41,471 nucleotides of DNA, taken from Nitrospira sp. CG24E (lineage in GTDB: Bacteria > Nitrospirota > Nitrospiria > Nitrospirales > Nitrospiraceae). Position numbers and translations under genes: made by a program. Below the pieces are notes generated by a model, which was not told the DNA's origin, made no database searches, and saw nothing but the letters and a program-made list of their open reading frames with translations. Position 1 is the stretch's first letter. Every line of letters begins with the position of its first letter. This document shows, piece after piece, positions 32,692-40,739 of the stretch. Location: contig NEWP02000032.1 in the NCBI GenBank assembly GCA_002869895.2, positions 1-41,471 of the forward strand. The letters are read 5' to 3'.

Positions 32692-33483
32692 ATGATTCGA
32701 GCGATGTGGACGGCAGCGACCGGTATGACGGCCCAACAGATCAACGTCGACACGATTGCCCACAATTTGGCGAACGTCAATACAAACTCGTTCAAACGTA
32801 GTCGCGCGGAATTCGCCGATTTGCTCTATCAGGTTCAACGGATGCCTGGCACCAACGCGTCGAACGTCGGTGTGTTTCCTGTCGGTATCCAGATCGGGGC
32901 GGGAGTCCGTCCCGTGACGGTGGCCAAGGAATGGATGCAGGGGAACATGCGGCAGACGAACAACGAATTGGACATCGCGATCGATGGGGCTGGGTTCTTC
33001 CAGGTCTCGCGGCCTGACGGAACGGTCATGTATACCCGCAATGGGTCGTTCAAGCGTGACAATGTCGGAAATCTGGTGACCGGAGACGGCGACCTGCTCA
33101 ATCCCGTCATTACGATTCCGTCGGGGGCCTTGAAGCTCGACATCGGCCAAGACGGCACCGTATCCGTATTGCTTCCCGGCGTCACCCAGGCGTCGCAGGT
33201 CGGGCAGATCCAATTGACGCGGTTCGATAATCCGTCCGGATTGGTCGCGATGGGAAATAATCTCATGCTCGACAGTTTCGCCTCCGGTCCTCCGTTGCAA
33301 GGCACTGGTGGCTTCTCGACCGGATTTGGAACGATCCAACAGGGTTTTCTGGAAAGTTCCAATGTGAACTTGGCCGAAGAGATGGTCAACATGATCATTG
33401 CGCAACGGAGCTATGAAATTAACTCGAAGACGATTCAAGCTTCCGATGAGATGATGTCGATCGCGAATAATCTGAAACGGTAA
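32692..33483 (+). CDS. flgG: flagellar distal rod protein FlgG
   Basis: FlgG forms the distal rod that crosses the P and L rings. The 263-residue product has TIAHNLANVNTNSFKRSRAE, IDGAGFFQVSRPDGTVMYTR and the C-terminal NVNLAEEMVNMIIAQRSYEI with KTIQASDEMMSIANNLKR. Length matches FlgG exactly. ATG 32692 follows CGGAGGGAAG. Confidence 0.98.
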   Translation: MIRAMWTAATGMTAQQINVDTIAHNLANVNTNSFKRSRAEFADLLYQVQRMPGTNASNVGVFPVGIQIGAGVRPVTVAKEWMQGNMRQTNNELDIAIDGAGFFQVSRPDGTVMYTRNGSFKRDNVGNLVTGDGDLLNPVITIPSGALKLDIGQDGTVSVLLPGVTQASQVGQIQLTRFDNPSGLVAMGNNLMLDSFASGPPLQGTGGFSTGFGTIQQGFLESSNVNLAEEMVNMIIAQRSYEINSKTIQASDEMMSIANNLKR

Positions 33484-33508
33484 GTCCAATGCTGGGAGGG
33501 GATTTTCT

Positions 33509-34315
33509 ATGACCGTATCCCGTGTATTCATGCAGCCGGCCCTATGGGCGCTGGTCTGCCTTTGGCCGCTGATGGCTGAAGCCGCTTCCCTACAACAGGC
33601 CCAGGTTGTATCAGTCGGAGAGTCCGGTCTTGAAGGTCGCTCAGTCGTAACTCGCAACGAGTCCAGGCCGATAGTTCCCCAGTTGCATCCGGAGCAGATT
33701 CAACGAAGCATTCTTCGAGTACTCGAGCAAGAAATGGCCGGGAAGGTTCGTGCTGTCCATGCGGTTATGGTAGATCCGCTCGATCCGATGAAGATCCCGT
33801 CCGGCGCCATCGGCCTGAGGGTCTCCCCGAAAGGGCTTGAAGAGGGTCTCGGGCGCCGGATATTTCATGTGCAGATCGATACGAACGGGAAACCGTGGCA
33901 GACGATCGATGCCATTGCCGATGTCACTGCCTCCATCGATGCGGTCGTGCCGACAAGAGTCCTCCAGATCGACACGGTACTCGAAGCGGAGGATGTCGCC
34001 GTTCGTCGCGTCAAACTCACGGATTTGGACCACCAGTTCATCGCCGATGTGAAGGATGTCATCGGGAAGAGCGCCGCGCGTCCGTTGCAGACCAATAATC
34101 CGATTCGTCTCGGGATGCTGAAGAAGCCCTATGCAGTGCGCAAGGGCGACCGCGTGTCGATCGAAGCGAGGCATGGAGGGCTCTCGATCCAAGCGGTCGG
34201 CCTGACCAAGTCGAGTGGAGAAATCGGGCAGACTGTGACGGTGGCCAATGTCGACTCAGGTAAAGAGCTGCGTGCAAAAGTTGTCGGACCAGGAGTTGTT
34301 CGTGTCGAATTCTAA
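33509..34315 (+). CDS. flgA: P-ring assembly chaperone FlgA
   Basis: FlgA is a periplasmic chaperone for FlgI. The 268-residue product has a signal peptide (LWALVCLWPLMAEAAS) and the SAF domain at the C-terminus: PTRVLQIDTVLEAEDVAVRR, IGKSAARPLQTNNPIRLGML, KKPYAVRKGDRVSIEARHGG and TVTVANVDSGKELRAKVVGP. ATG 33509 follows GGAGGGG. flgH overlaps its last 14 bp. Confidence 0.95.
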   Translation: MTVSRVFMQPALWALVCLWPLMAEAASLQQAQVVSVGESGLEGRSVVTRNESRPIVPQLHPEQIQRSILRVLEQEMAGKVRAVHAVMVDPLDPMKIPSGAIGLRVSPKGLEEGLGRRIFHVQIDTNGKPWQTIDAIADVTASIDAVVPTRVLQIDTVLEAEDVAVRRVKLTDLDHQFIADVKDVIGKSAARPLQTNNPIRLGMLKKPYAVRKGDRVSIEARHGGLSIQAVGLTKSSGEIGQTVTVANVDSGKELRAKVVGPGVVRVEF

Positions 34316-35093
34316 ACCGAAAAATCCGCCCGACATCGACTGTTCTGCTGCGGCGAACGATCCGCGGTCATCTGTCTTGCGAGTTGCGAGTCGCGAATTG
34401 CGAGTCGCGAGAAACCAAATGGCGCTGAGTTTGCTGATGGTTGCGGTACTGAGTTCTGGCTGCGCGTCATCGACGGACAAAGTCGCCGCGAAGCTGTTGG
34501 TTCCTTCCCTCCCGGCGCCGAAAACGATGGGTTCTCTCTGGCAAGAGGAGAACGGTCGCGCCTACCTCTATGAAGATATGAGGGCGATGCGGGTCGGAGA
34601 TATTCTGACGATCAAGATCGTCGAAGTTCATAAGGGGTCCAAGTCCGCCGACACCTCGGCTGAGCGAGATTCCACAATCCAAAACAGTCTGTCAGGCAGC
34701 GCCATTGGATACGTCGGCATTCCCGGCATTCGCCTTGGCGGCGAAGCCAGGAGAGGGCTCGGCATCGATGCGAGCGCTTCGAACAAGTTCGGCGGAAAGG
34801 GCGCGACGAATCGTGAAGGAACCCTGTCGGGAACCATTTCCGTCGTCGTCACAGCAGTGCTGCCCAACGGCGACCTTCGGATCGAGGGGCGCCGGGAGGT
34901 CACGGTCAATAGCGAGAAGCAATTGATGACGATCGCCGGCATTGTGCGGCGGGTCGATGTCAACACCAAGAATACCGTCCTCTCGTCCGCTATTGCGGAT
35001 GCCAAGATCGAGTATTCGGGGCTGGGTGTGCTGGACGATGTCCAACGTCCTGGATGGCTCGTTCGGATACTCGATTGGATCAGTCCATGGTGA
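34302..35093 (+). CDS. flgH: flagellar L-ring protein FlgH
   Basis: FlgH is an outer-membrane lipoprotein forming the L ring. The lipobox LSSGC lies in ALSLLMVAVLSSGCASS and the mature part has MGSLWQEENGRAYLYEDMRA, RVGDILTIKIVEVHKGSK and LRIEGRREVTVNSEKQLMTI. GTG 34302 has GGAG six bases upstream and overlaps flgA by 14 bp, the same layout as fliH/fliI, but it puts about 40 residues before the hydrophobic core. ATG 34419 (MALSLLMV) gives a short signal peptide without basic residues and lacks a good ribosome site. The basic residues before the core come from a heptamer array (34377-34411). Confidence 0.92.
   Translation: MSNSKPKNPPDIDCSAAANDPRSSVLRVASRELRVARNQMALSLLMVAVLSSGCASSTDKVAAKLLVPSLPAPKTMGSLWQEENGRAYLYEDMRAMRVGDILTIKIVEVHKGSKSADTSAERDSTIQNSLSGSAIGYVGIPGIRLGGEARRGLGIDASASNKFGGKGATNREGTLSGTISVVVTAVLPNGDLRIEGRREVTVNSEKQLMTIAGIVRRVDVNTKNTVLSSAIADAKIEYSGLGVLDDVQRPGWLVRILDWISPW
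34377..34411. repeat. heptamer word array inside the flgH signal region
   Basis: TTGCGAG-TTGCGAG-TCGCGAA-TTGCGAG-TCGCGAG is five tandem 7-nt words. It has the same style as the arms of the A hairpins but only one arm is present. If flgH starts at 34302, it encodes LRVASRELRVAR. Confidence 0.75.
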
Positions 35094-35215
35094 TGGGGAA
35101 GGGCGCGAAGCGATGAATGACGGCAAGAGACGATCAACGTCGACGAGCAGAGTTGGTTCACCCGCCTCTTTCGTCGCAGGGCTGAATCATCTTTTACCCA
35201 CATGAGGCTCAGGGC

Positions 35216-36349
35216 ATGATTAGCGTAAGGATGAGCATCGGGCTGTTGGTGTTGGGGTGCCTCCTCTGGGCGGTACCGGCGAATGCGGTTCGTATCAAAG
35301 ACGTGGGATCCTTCGAAGGTGTTCGGGATAACCAATTGATCGGCTATGGGCTCGTCGTCGGCTTAGATCGAACCGGTGACCAGGTCATCGGCGGACAGTT
35401 TACGATTCAGGCCATGATGTCGATGCTCAACAAGATGGGCATCAACCTCGTGATCGATCCGATCCAGTTACTGACGCGCAATATTGCTTCAGTGATGGTG
35501 ACGGCCAAGTTGCCGCCCTTCGCCAAGCCAGGCTTGACGGTGGATGTGCTGGTCTCCTCCATGGCCAATGCCAAGAGTTTGCAGGGAGGCACGTTGCTGC
35601 TCACCCCGCTGAAGGCGGCGAACCAGCAGGTCTATGCGGTGGCGCAAGGTCCTGTATCGATCGGAGGCTTCCTGGGAGGAACGGGCGGGGCGGGCGGATC
35701 GACCGTGACCAAGAATCATCAATCAGCCGGGATTGTGCCAGGCGGTGCGATCATCGAAAAGGATGCGGGCATCGAGATCGATTCGTGGGAGACTGTCTCG
35801 GTGCTTCTGCGCCAACCGGACTTTACGACGGCGATCAGGACGTCGGAAGCGATCGACGGGGTATTCGGGAAGGGAAGCGCAACAGCGGTCAATGCCGGAC
35901 TCGTCAAGGCGTCGATTCCAGCGACATTTCGTGGCCGGGTCGTGGAGTATATTTCCACGATCGAGGGATTGGACGTCAATGTCGATATGGCTGCGAAAGT
36001 CGTCGTGAATGAACGGACCGGTACCGTGGTGCTGGGGGAGCATGTTCGTATCTCCACCTGCGCCGTTTCGCACGGTAATCTCACGATCTCGGTCAAGAAT
36101 ACGCAAAATGTGTCGCAGCCTACGGCTCCTGTGATCGGGTCTACCGGCGGACAGACCACAGTCACAACCGATATTCAGACAGAAGTAAAGGAGCAGGAGT
36201 CTAGATTGATCGTCGTGGATGAGACTGTGACATTGGGAGATGTGGTGGGAGCGCTGAACGCGGTTGGGGTAACGCCACGGGATTTGGTGGCAATTTTGTC
36301 GGCCCTCAAAGCAGCTGGAGCACTTCAAGCTAGTCTTGATGTAATATAG
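35216..36349 (+). CDS. flgI: flagellar P-ring protein FlgI
   Basis: FlgI forms the periplasmic P ring around the rod. The 377-residue product has a signal peptide ending in WAVPANA, then RIKDVGSFEGVRDNQLIGYG and LVVGLDRTGDQ at the mature start, TLLLTPLKAANQQVYAVAQG in the middle and TVTLGDVVGALNAVGVTPRD near the end. ATG 35216 or ATG 35231 could start it; the second has TAAGG directly upstream and still leaves a full signal peptide. The 122 bp after flgH hold no gene. Confidence 0.97.
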   Translation: MISVRMSIGLLVLGCLLWAVPANAVRIKDVGSFEGVRDNQLIGYGLVVGLDRTGDQVIGGQFTIQAMMSMLNKMGINLVIDPIQLLTRNIASVMVTAKLPPFAKPGLTVDVLVSSMANAKSLQGGTLLLTPLKAANQQVYAVAQGPVSIGGFLGGTGGAGGSTVTKNHQSAGIVPGGAIIEKDAGIEIDSWETVSVLLRQPDFTTAIRTSEAIDGVFGKGSATAVNAGLVKASIPATFRGRVVEYISTIEGLDVNVDMAAKVVVNERTGTVVLGEHVRISTCAVSHGNLTISVKNTQNVSQPTAPVIGSTGGQTTVTTDIQTEVKEQESRLIVVDETVTLGDVVGALNAVGVTPRDLVAILSALKAAGALQASLDVI

Positions 36350-36402
36350 GTAATATATTGATTTTAAACAGTAAATAAGTGAATATGAATAACGATTGAA
36401 GA

Positions 36403-36738
36403 ATGATCAGCTCAATTGGAAGTCTAGCCGAGGCCCAGTTTAGCCTCTTGCAAGCTCCTCAGATTCAGACTCAGACCCAGAATCGGCCTGGTCAGCTGGC
36501 TGCTCTTAACGATGCAGCCCATGAATTCGAAGCCTACTTCATCTCTAATCTATTGAAAGTTATGAGGGAAACGGTTCCGAAAGGAGCACTCGAGAACAAG
36601 GGAGGGGCCTATTTTTACTCCTTTTATGACCAGGAGATTGGTCGATTGTCTGCCCAAGCGGGGGGGCTTGGTCTGGCAAGAATGATTCATGAGTACACAG
36701 AAAAAATGCTCCCTCCCTCAAGTTCTAAGGGCCGATAG
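36403..36738 (+). CDS. flgJ: rod-cap protein FlgJ, N-terminal domain only
   Basis: This 111-residue protein corresponds to the rod-binding/capping domain of FlgJ: LAALNDAAHEFEAYFISNLL, KVMRETVPKGALENKGGAYF and YDQEIGRLSAQAGGLGLARM. The peptidoglycan hydrolase domain found in enterobacterial FlgJ is absent; a separate hydrolase must open the wall. The upstream spacer (36350-36402) is unusually AT-rich compared with the rest of the window. The ribosome site is weak (TGAAGA). Confidence 0.93.
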   Translation: MISSIGSLAEAQFSLLQAPQIQTQTQNRPGQLAALNDAAHEFEAYFISNLLKVMRETVPKGALENKGGAYFYSFYDQEIGRLSAQAGGLGLARMIHEYTEKMLPPSSSKGR

Positions 36739-36745
36739 CCGATAC
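36718..36745 (+). promoter_or_regulatory. candidate sigma-28 promoter for flgM
   Basis: TCAAGTTC (36718-36725), 12 bases, then GCCGATAC (36738-36745) resembles the FliA consensus TAAAGTTT-N11-GCCGATAA with one extra base of spacing. It overlaps the flgJ stop and lies about 140 bp before flgM, which in other bacteria is autoregulated through FliA. Confidence 0.4.
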
Positions 36746-36887
36746 TATAGCCGGCAAGGGCCATCGGGTATGGTGGAATTTCATCAGGCAAGACACCTGG
36801 GATAGTGGGAGGATAGGGATCTTCCCCTAACACTCGCGGATTTTTTCAGTACTTTGGGGGAAGACAAAACAGAGAGGAGCCATCGCT

Positions 36888-37190
36888 ATGCAAATCTCCG
36901 GTCATGGTAAGCCAGATCATCTTGCCAAGCTCCTACTCGGGGTTCAAGGAGCCGATGCAGTCAGTGCGAAGCCGAAGCCCCCTCAGGACGGACGCCAGGA
37001 TCGGGTCCAGATCTCAGATCGGGCCAAGGAAATTCAGCGAATCAAATCGTTGGCCGATCAGCCGGATGCCGCACGGGAAGCGCGGATTGAACGGATTAGC
37101 CGAGCGGTAGACGACGGCACCTATTCAGTGTCGGGGAAAGATGTTGCCGATGCGCTCATACGTCAGACGCTCTCTGATGCAATTCTTTAG
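36888..37190 (+). CDS. flgM: anti-sigma-28 factor FlgM
   Basis: FlgM binds FliA until it is exported through the finished hook. The 100-residue product has a disordered polar N-terminus (KPKPPQDGRQDRVQISDRAK) and the helical FliA-binding half ARIERISRAVDDGTYSVSGK-DVADALIRQTLSDAIL. ATG 36888 follows AGAGGAG. The TAG at 37188-37190 is fused to the left end of element C2. Confidence 0.95.
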   Translation: MQISGHGKPDHLAKLLLGVQGADAVSAKPKPPQDGRQDRVQISDRAKEIQRIKSLADQPDAAREARIERISRAVDDGTYSVSGKDVADALIRQTLSDAIL

Positions 37191-37314
37191 CAGGATGCTG
37201 AAAAAGCCCGCCAGCTTCGTTCTCGCATCGTTCAGGCCCTCAACGTACCCCTGAGGGTACGCCTCGGGCCTTCACTCGCTGCGGCCTTGCTGATCGGTCT
37301 TTTTGAGCATCCTG
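37190..37314. repeat. palindromic element C2 between flgM and flgN
   Basis: GCAGGATGCTGAAAAAG at the left pairs with CTTTTTGAGCATCCTG at the right. The centre is the hairpin ACGTACCCCTGAGGGTACG. It is about 125 bp and nearly identical to C3. The CTTTTT after a GC stem means it could end transcription in either direction. Confidence 0.88.
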
Positions 37315-37396
37315 TCTCTCTCTCGATACTTACGATCCGAGGTTGAAGGGACAGGGTGTGGCAGAAGCTTTACGTCTGGTTTGAGGAACATGGACT

Positions 37397-37906
37397 ATGC
37401 AGGATATCGCGACCGCTCTCCAGGAACTCGATCATATCCTTCGCCGTGAAGAAGCCCAGTGCGATGCGCTGGCACACAATATCCAACAAGAACGACAGGC
37501 CCTTCGGACATTGGCATTGACCGATATGGCGGAGGTCAACCGCCAGCGGGCCGCGCTGTTGGACAAGCTTCTTTTGCTTGAGACGGAGCGAACGGCCTGG
37601 GTTGAGGGGGTGGCCGATCGTTGGAATCTCGCCCCGTCGTCCATATCTCTGAGCGTCATTCTGGAACGGGTTGAGACTGTCGAGGCGCAGCGGTTGGAAA
37701 GGCGCTACATCGGTATGGCCGGAAAGATTCGCGCGCTCCGTCACGAGATATCGATTAATGCCAGTATCCTGAACAGCCTGCAAGTGTTCATCGGGAAGGG
37801 GTTGAACGTCGTGCGCCAGGCGACGGCTCCTCTCGGGCTCTATTCCGGATCGGGCGCGCCTCGTGAATGTGGCGTGGGTGCTCTCATGTTTCGGCAGAAG
37901 GGTTAG
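37397..37906 (+). CDS. flgN: flagellar export chaperone FlgN
   Basis: FlgN chaperones FlgK and FlgL to the export gate. The 169-residue helical product matches the family with LQELDHILRREEAQCDALAH, NRQRAALLDKLLLLETERTA and INASILNSLQVFIGKGLNVV, the last being near the substrate-binding helix. ATG 37397 follows TGAGGAA. Its substrates are the next two genes. The TAG (37904-37906) is fused to element C3. Confidence 0.88.
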   Translation: MQDIATALQELDHILRREEAQCDALAHNIQQERQALRTLALTDMAEVNRQRAALLDKLLLLETERTAWVEGVADRWNLAPSSISLSVILERVETVEAQRLERRYIGMAGKIRALRHEISINASILNSLQVFIGKGLNVVRQATAPLGLYSGSGAPRECGVGALMFRQKG

Positions 37907-38031
37907 CAGGATGCTGAAAAAGTCCGCCAGCTTCGTTCTCGCATCGTTCAGACCCTCAACGTACCGCAGAGGGTACGCCTCGGGCCTTCACTCGCTGCGG
38001 CCTTGCTGGGCGGTCTTTTTGAGCATCCTGC
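37906..38031. repeat. palindromic element C3 between flgN and flgK
   Basis: This second near-identical copy of C2, in the same orientation, has ends GCAGGATGCTGAAAAAG and CTTTTTGAGCATCCTGC and the hairpin ACGTACCGCAGAGGGTACG. The differences from C2 in the two hairpin arms are few. Together C2 and C3 bracket flgN. Confidence 0.88.
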
Positions 38032-38118
38032 TGAGTCCTGTCTTGTTATCTAAAACATGCGAGCAGTTGAATCTCTGCCGAGCCTGCTTCGATTCTTTGA
38101 AGCCTGGTAGGGTGCAAC

Positions 38119-39510
38119 ATGTCAATTAATAGACTGCTGGACATAGGCAAATCTGCTCTGTTCACCGCCCAGCAGGGCATTTCAGTGGCGGGGCACAATA
38201 TTGCGAATGTCAATACGCCCGGCTATTCCCGGCAGGAAGTTACGCTGGCCGAGAACAGGCCTGAGAACGGATCCCCGGGCCAGATCGGCACCGGCGTGCA
38301 TGCCGAGACGATTCGTCGTTCGTTCGATTCCTTTGTCGAGGCGCAACTCCTCGCGTCTGGCGAACGGCTTGGAGAATTTACCGCTTCAAGTAAGGCCCTG
38401 GCTCGACTCGAATCACTGTTTGGAGACGCCAATAACCAAGGCATCGGAGCGGGGCTGAACGAATTTTTCGGCGCGCTTCAGGATGTGGCGAGCAATCCGA
38501 GCGACTTGTCTGCCAGGACGGTGTTTCTCTCCAAGGCCTCGGCGCTCGCCGGTCGGTTTAATCGATCTGCCGCGGATTTGACCGACGCGCAGGAGTCTAT
38601 CGATCGTCAAGTCGGGCAAACTGTTACGGATGTGAACCGGCTCACCGGCCGGATTGCGGATCTGAATACGAAAATCGCCGAGGCTGAATCCAGCGGCCAA
38701 CATGCCAACGACCTACGAGATCAGCGCGCGGTCGCGCTCGCCGAGTTGAGCGGGTCGATCGAGGTGTCGTCGATTGAAGATACCACTGGCCAGTTGACCG
38801 TCTTTGCCGGCCGTGGACATGTTCTGCTGGATAAAGATAAGACCTACCGGCTGGTCGGGGTTCCTAATCTCAGCAACAATGGACTGCTCGACGTGCACTA
38901 TGACGCAGGGGCCGGGGCTACGACGAATCTGTCGCCTGTCATTCAAGGTGGACGGCTCAAGGGGCTCCTTGATGTGCGCGATCAAACCATTTCCGGGTTG
39001 CAAGCCTCCCTCGACACATTAGCTTCGGGAGTCGTCACGCAGGTCAATCAACAACACCGATTGGGGTTTGGCCTCGATGGCTCCACCAACCAAGATTTCT
39101 TTGCGACGACTGGAACGACAGCCGGCACCATTGCCGTCTCATTGAGCAATATACGCCAGATCGCGGCGTCATCGACCGCGGTAGGCGTGCCAGGCAATAA
39201 TGCCAATGCTCTGGCGTTGGCCGGTCTCAGGAACCAAGACGTCGCTGCCTTCGGCAACGTGACCTTTCAGGAATATTACAGCACGATCGCCGGGAGCTTT
39301 GGTTCGACCCTGCAAGGGGTTGACGGTAATCTCAAGGCGCAAGAGATTCTTCACGAGCAATTGACGTCTCAACGGGGAGCCATCTCCGGCGTGTCGATGG
39401 ATGAAGAGCTCGCCAATCTCCTGCAGTATCAGCGGAGTTTTGAGGCGGCCTCGCGCATGATCGTCGTCGCGGATGAGCTGTTTCAAACCATCTTATCTAT
39501 GAAGCGATGA
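38119..39510 (+). CDS. flgK: hook-filament junction protein FlgK (HAP1)
   Basis: FlgK joins hook and filament. The 463-residue product has GISVAGHNIANVNTPGYSRQ at the N-terminus, a long helical section (SLFGDANNQGIGAGLNEFFG, DLSARTVFLSKASALAGRF) and a C-terminus with SMDEELANLLQYQRSFEAAS and MIVVADELFQTILSMKR. ATG 38119 follows GTAGGG. Hairpin A8 begins at the stop codon. Confidence 0.97.
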   Translation: MSINRLLDIGKSALFTAQQGISVAGHNIANVNTPGYSRQEVTLAENRPENGSPGQIGTGVHAETIRRSFDSFVEAQLLASGERLGEFTASSKALARLESLFGDANNQGIGAGLNEFFGALQDVASNPSDLSARTVFLSKASALAGRFNRSAADLTDAQESIDRQVGQTVTDVNRLTGRIADLNTKIAEAESSGQHANDLRDQRAVALAELSGSIEVSSIEDTTGQLTVFAGRGHVLLDKDKTYRLVGVPNLSNNGLLDVHYDAGAGATTNLSPVIQGGRLKGLLDVRDQTISGLQASLDTLASGVVTQVNQQHRLGFGLDGSTNQDFFATTGTTAGTIAVSLSNIRQIAASSTAVGVPGNNANALALAGLRNQDVAAFGNVTFQEYYSTIAGSFGSTLQGVDGNLKAQEILHEQLTSQRGAISGVSMDEELANLLQYQRSFEAASRMIVVADELFQTILSMKR

Positions 39511-39620
39511 TCTGGTCTATCTGGTTCATTTAGTTTATGTGGTTTGTTTGGTTGAAGTGTTTCAGCGAACAAAAGAAACCAAATAAACCAGACAAACCAA
39601 ATGAACTAAACAGACCAGAA
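39511..39620. repeat. word-array hairpin A8 (period 9), before flgL
   Basis: Left: TCTGGTCTA-TCTGGTTCA-TTTAGTTTA-TGTGGTTTG-TTTGGTTGA. Right: AACCAAATA-AACCAGACA-AACCAAATG-AACTAAACA-GACCAGAAG. The arms can pair over about 43 positions, with mismatches mostly of the transition type. The right arm ends 14 bp before flgL. Confidence 0.78.
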
Positions 39621-39634
39621 GAAGGAGCCTGACC

Positions 39635-40525
39635 ATGCGAGTCTCTGACCAGCAGTTGTTCGGCTCGACAGCCGGGAGCTTGCAGCGCGTAAAGGAACGG
39701 ATTGTCCGAGTCCATGAACAGATCTCGTCCCAGCAACGTATCGCCAAACCCTCCGATGATCCTGCTATTTTCGGGCAGGCCATCCTTGAGAAGTCTGCCT
39801 TGGCGGATAACGATCAATGGATCAGGAATATTCAATTTGGGACCGCGCGCGTCGCAGTAGCCGATCAAACCCTGGGGCAAACTCAAAATCTGCTCAGCCG
39901 CGTTCGGGAACTCGCCGTGCAGGCGCGGAGCGACACGACGTCTGCGCAGGGGCGGGTGACGATCGCGCAGGAGGTCCGTCAACTGCATCGGCAGTTGATT
40001 CAGCTCGCCAATACGGAGGTCAACGGGCAACCGGTGTTTGCCGGGACCAAGACCGATGCGCCTCCATTCCTGTTGGGTGTCGGCGACGCTGTCTCCTATC
40101 AAGGCAATAGCGAAAGTCAGTCCATTGCCGTCGGTCCGAATCAAACGACGCAGATTGTGCTTCCGGGCGATCAGGTATTCACGGGAACCACAACGAATGT
40201 CTTCGACGATCTGAGCAACCTACTCACTGCTCTGGAGACGAACAATGGGGCCGGGATTGAAGTGGGCATTGGGAAGCTCGACCAGGCGATCGGTCAAATC
40301 GGCCTTGCGCAGGGGCAGATCGGCGCCCTTGCCAATCGCCTCGACCAGGCGTACGGGATCTCGCTGGTGGTGTCAGAGGCGATTCAGAACGTGCTCTCAG
40401 ATCAAACCGGCACAGATCTGGCGACGGCGCTGACTGAGCTTAAGCGCCAGGAAACGGTCTATGAAGCGATCAGCCAAACGTTTTCACGGCTGTTTGATTT
40501 ATCGCTTCTGAGGTTTCTCCGCTGA
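39635..40525 (+). CDS. flgL: hook-filament junction protein FlgL (HAP3)
   Basis: FlgL is the second junction protein, structurally a flagellin relative. The 296-residue product has the N-terminal helices RVKERIVRVHEQISSQQRIA and KPSDDPAIFGQAILEKSAL, the NEVNGQPVFAGT-type region (LANTEVNGQPVFAGTKTDAP) and a C-terminal helix LKRQETVYEAISQTFSRLFD. ATG 39635 follows AGAAGGAG. It follows flgK in the standard order. Confidence 0.96.
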   Translation: MRVSDQQLFGSTAGSLQRVKERIVRVHEQISSQQRIAKPSDDPAIFGQAILEKSALADNDQWIRNIQFGTARVAVADQTLGQTQNLLSRVRELAVQARSDTTSAQGRVTIAQEVRQLHRQLIQLANTEVNGQPVFAGTKTDAPPFLLGVGDAVSYQGNSESQSIAVGPNQTTQIVLPGDQVFTGTTTNVFDDLSNLLTALETNNGAGIEVGIGKLDQAIGQIGLAQGQIGALANRLDQAYGISLVVSEAIQNVLSDQTGTDLATALTELKRQETVYEAISQTFSRLFDLSLLRFLR

Positions 40526-40537
40526 CAGCCGTTCTTA

Positions 40538-40577
40538 ATCCGTATGATTCATGAACACTTCTGCTGCAACCGCCGAT
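40538..40577. repeat. B3, left-end fragment of a B-family element
   Basis: AATCCGTATGATTCATGA followed by ACACTTCTGCTGCAACCGCC matches the left end of B1 and B2. No right end is present; hairpin A9 starts where the match stops. Confidence 0.75.
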
Positions 40578-40580
40578 GTT

Positions 40581-40665
40581 CAGGCGAGAGGCACGGGGCC
40601 AGTGGCTAGGGGTGATCAGAAGAAATGTCTTTCCTCTCGCCTCGTGCCCCTCGCCCCTGGCCTGG
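40581..40665. repeat. word-array hairpin A9 (period 7), before csrA
   Basis: Left: AGGCGAG-AGGCACG-GGGCCAG-TGGCTAG. Right: CCTCTCG-CCTCGTG-CCCCTCG-CCCCTGG-CCTGG. The stretch including the loop is the reverse complement of A6 over 38 bp with two differences, so A6 and A9 are copies of one element in opposite orientation. Confidence 0.78.
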
Positions 40666-40739
40666 CTTCCAAGGTTAAGTTTCGACTGCAAATGCCGAGA
40701 TAGTCTGGTGGACGATTCAGAATATATTGGACTGCAAGG

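Noticed and set aside
37190-38031. C2 and C3 as a CRISPR array or an insertion sequence around flgN
   Set aside because: There are only two copies, the spacer is a gene, and there is no transposase; palindromic ends indicate REP-like elements.
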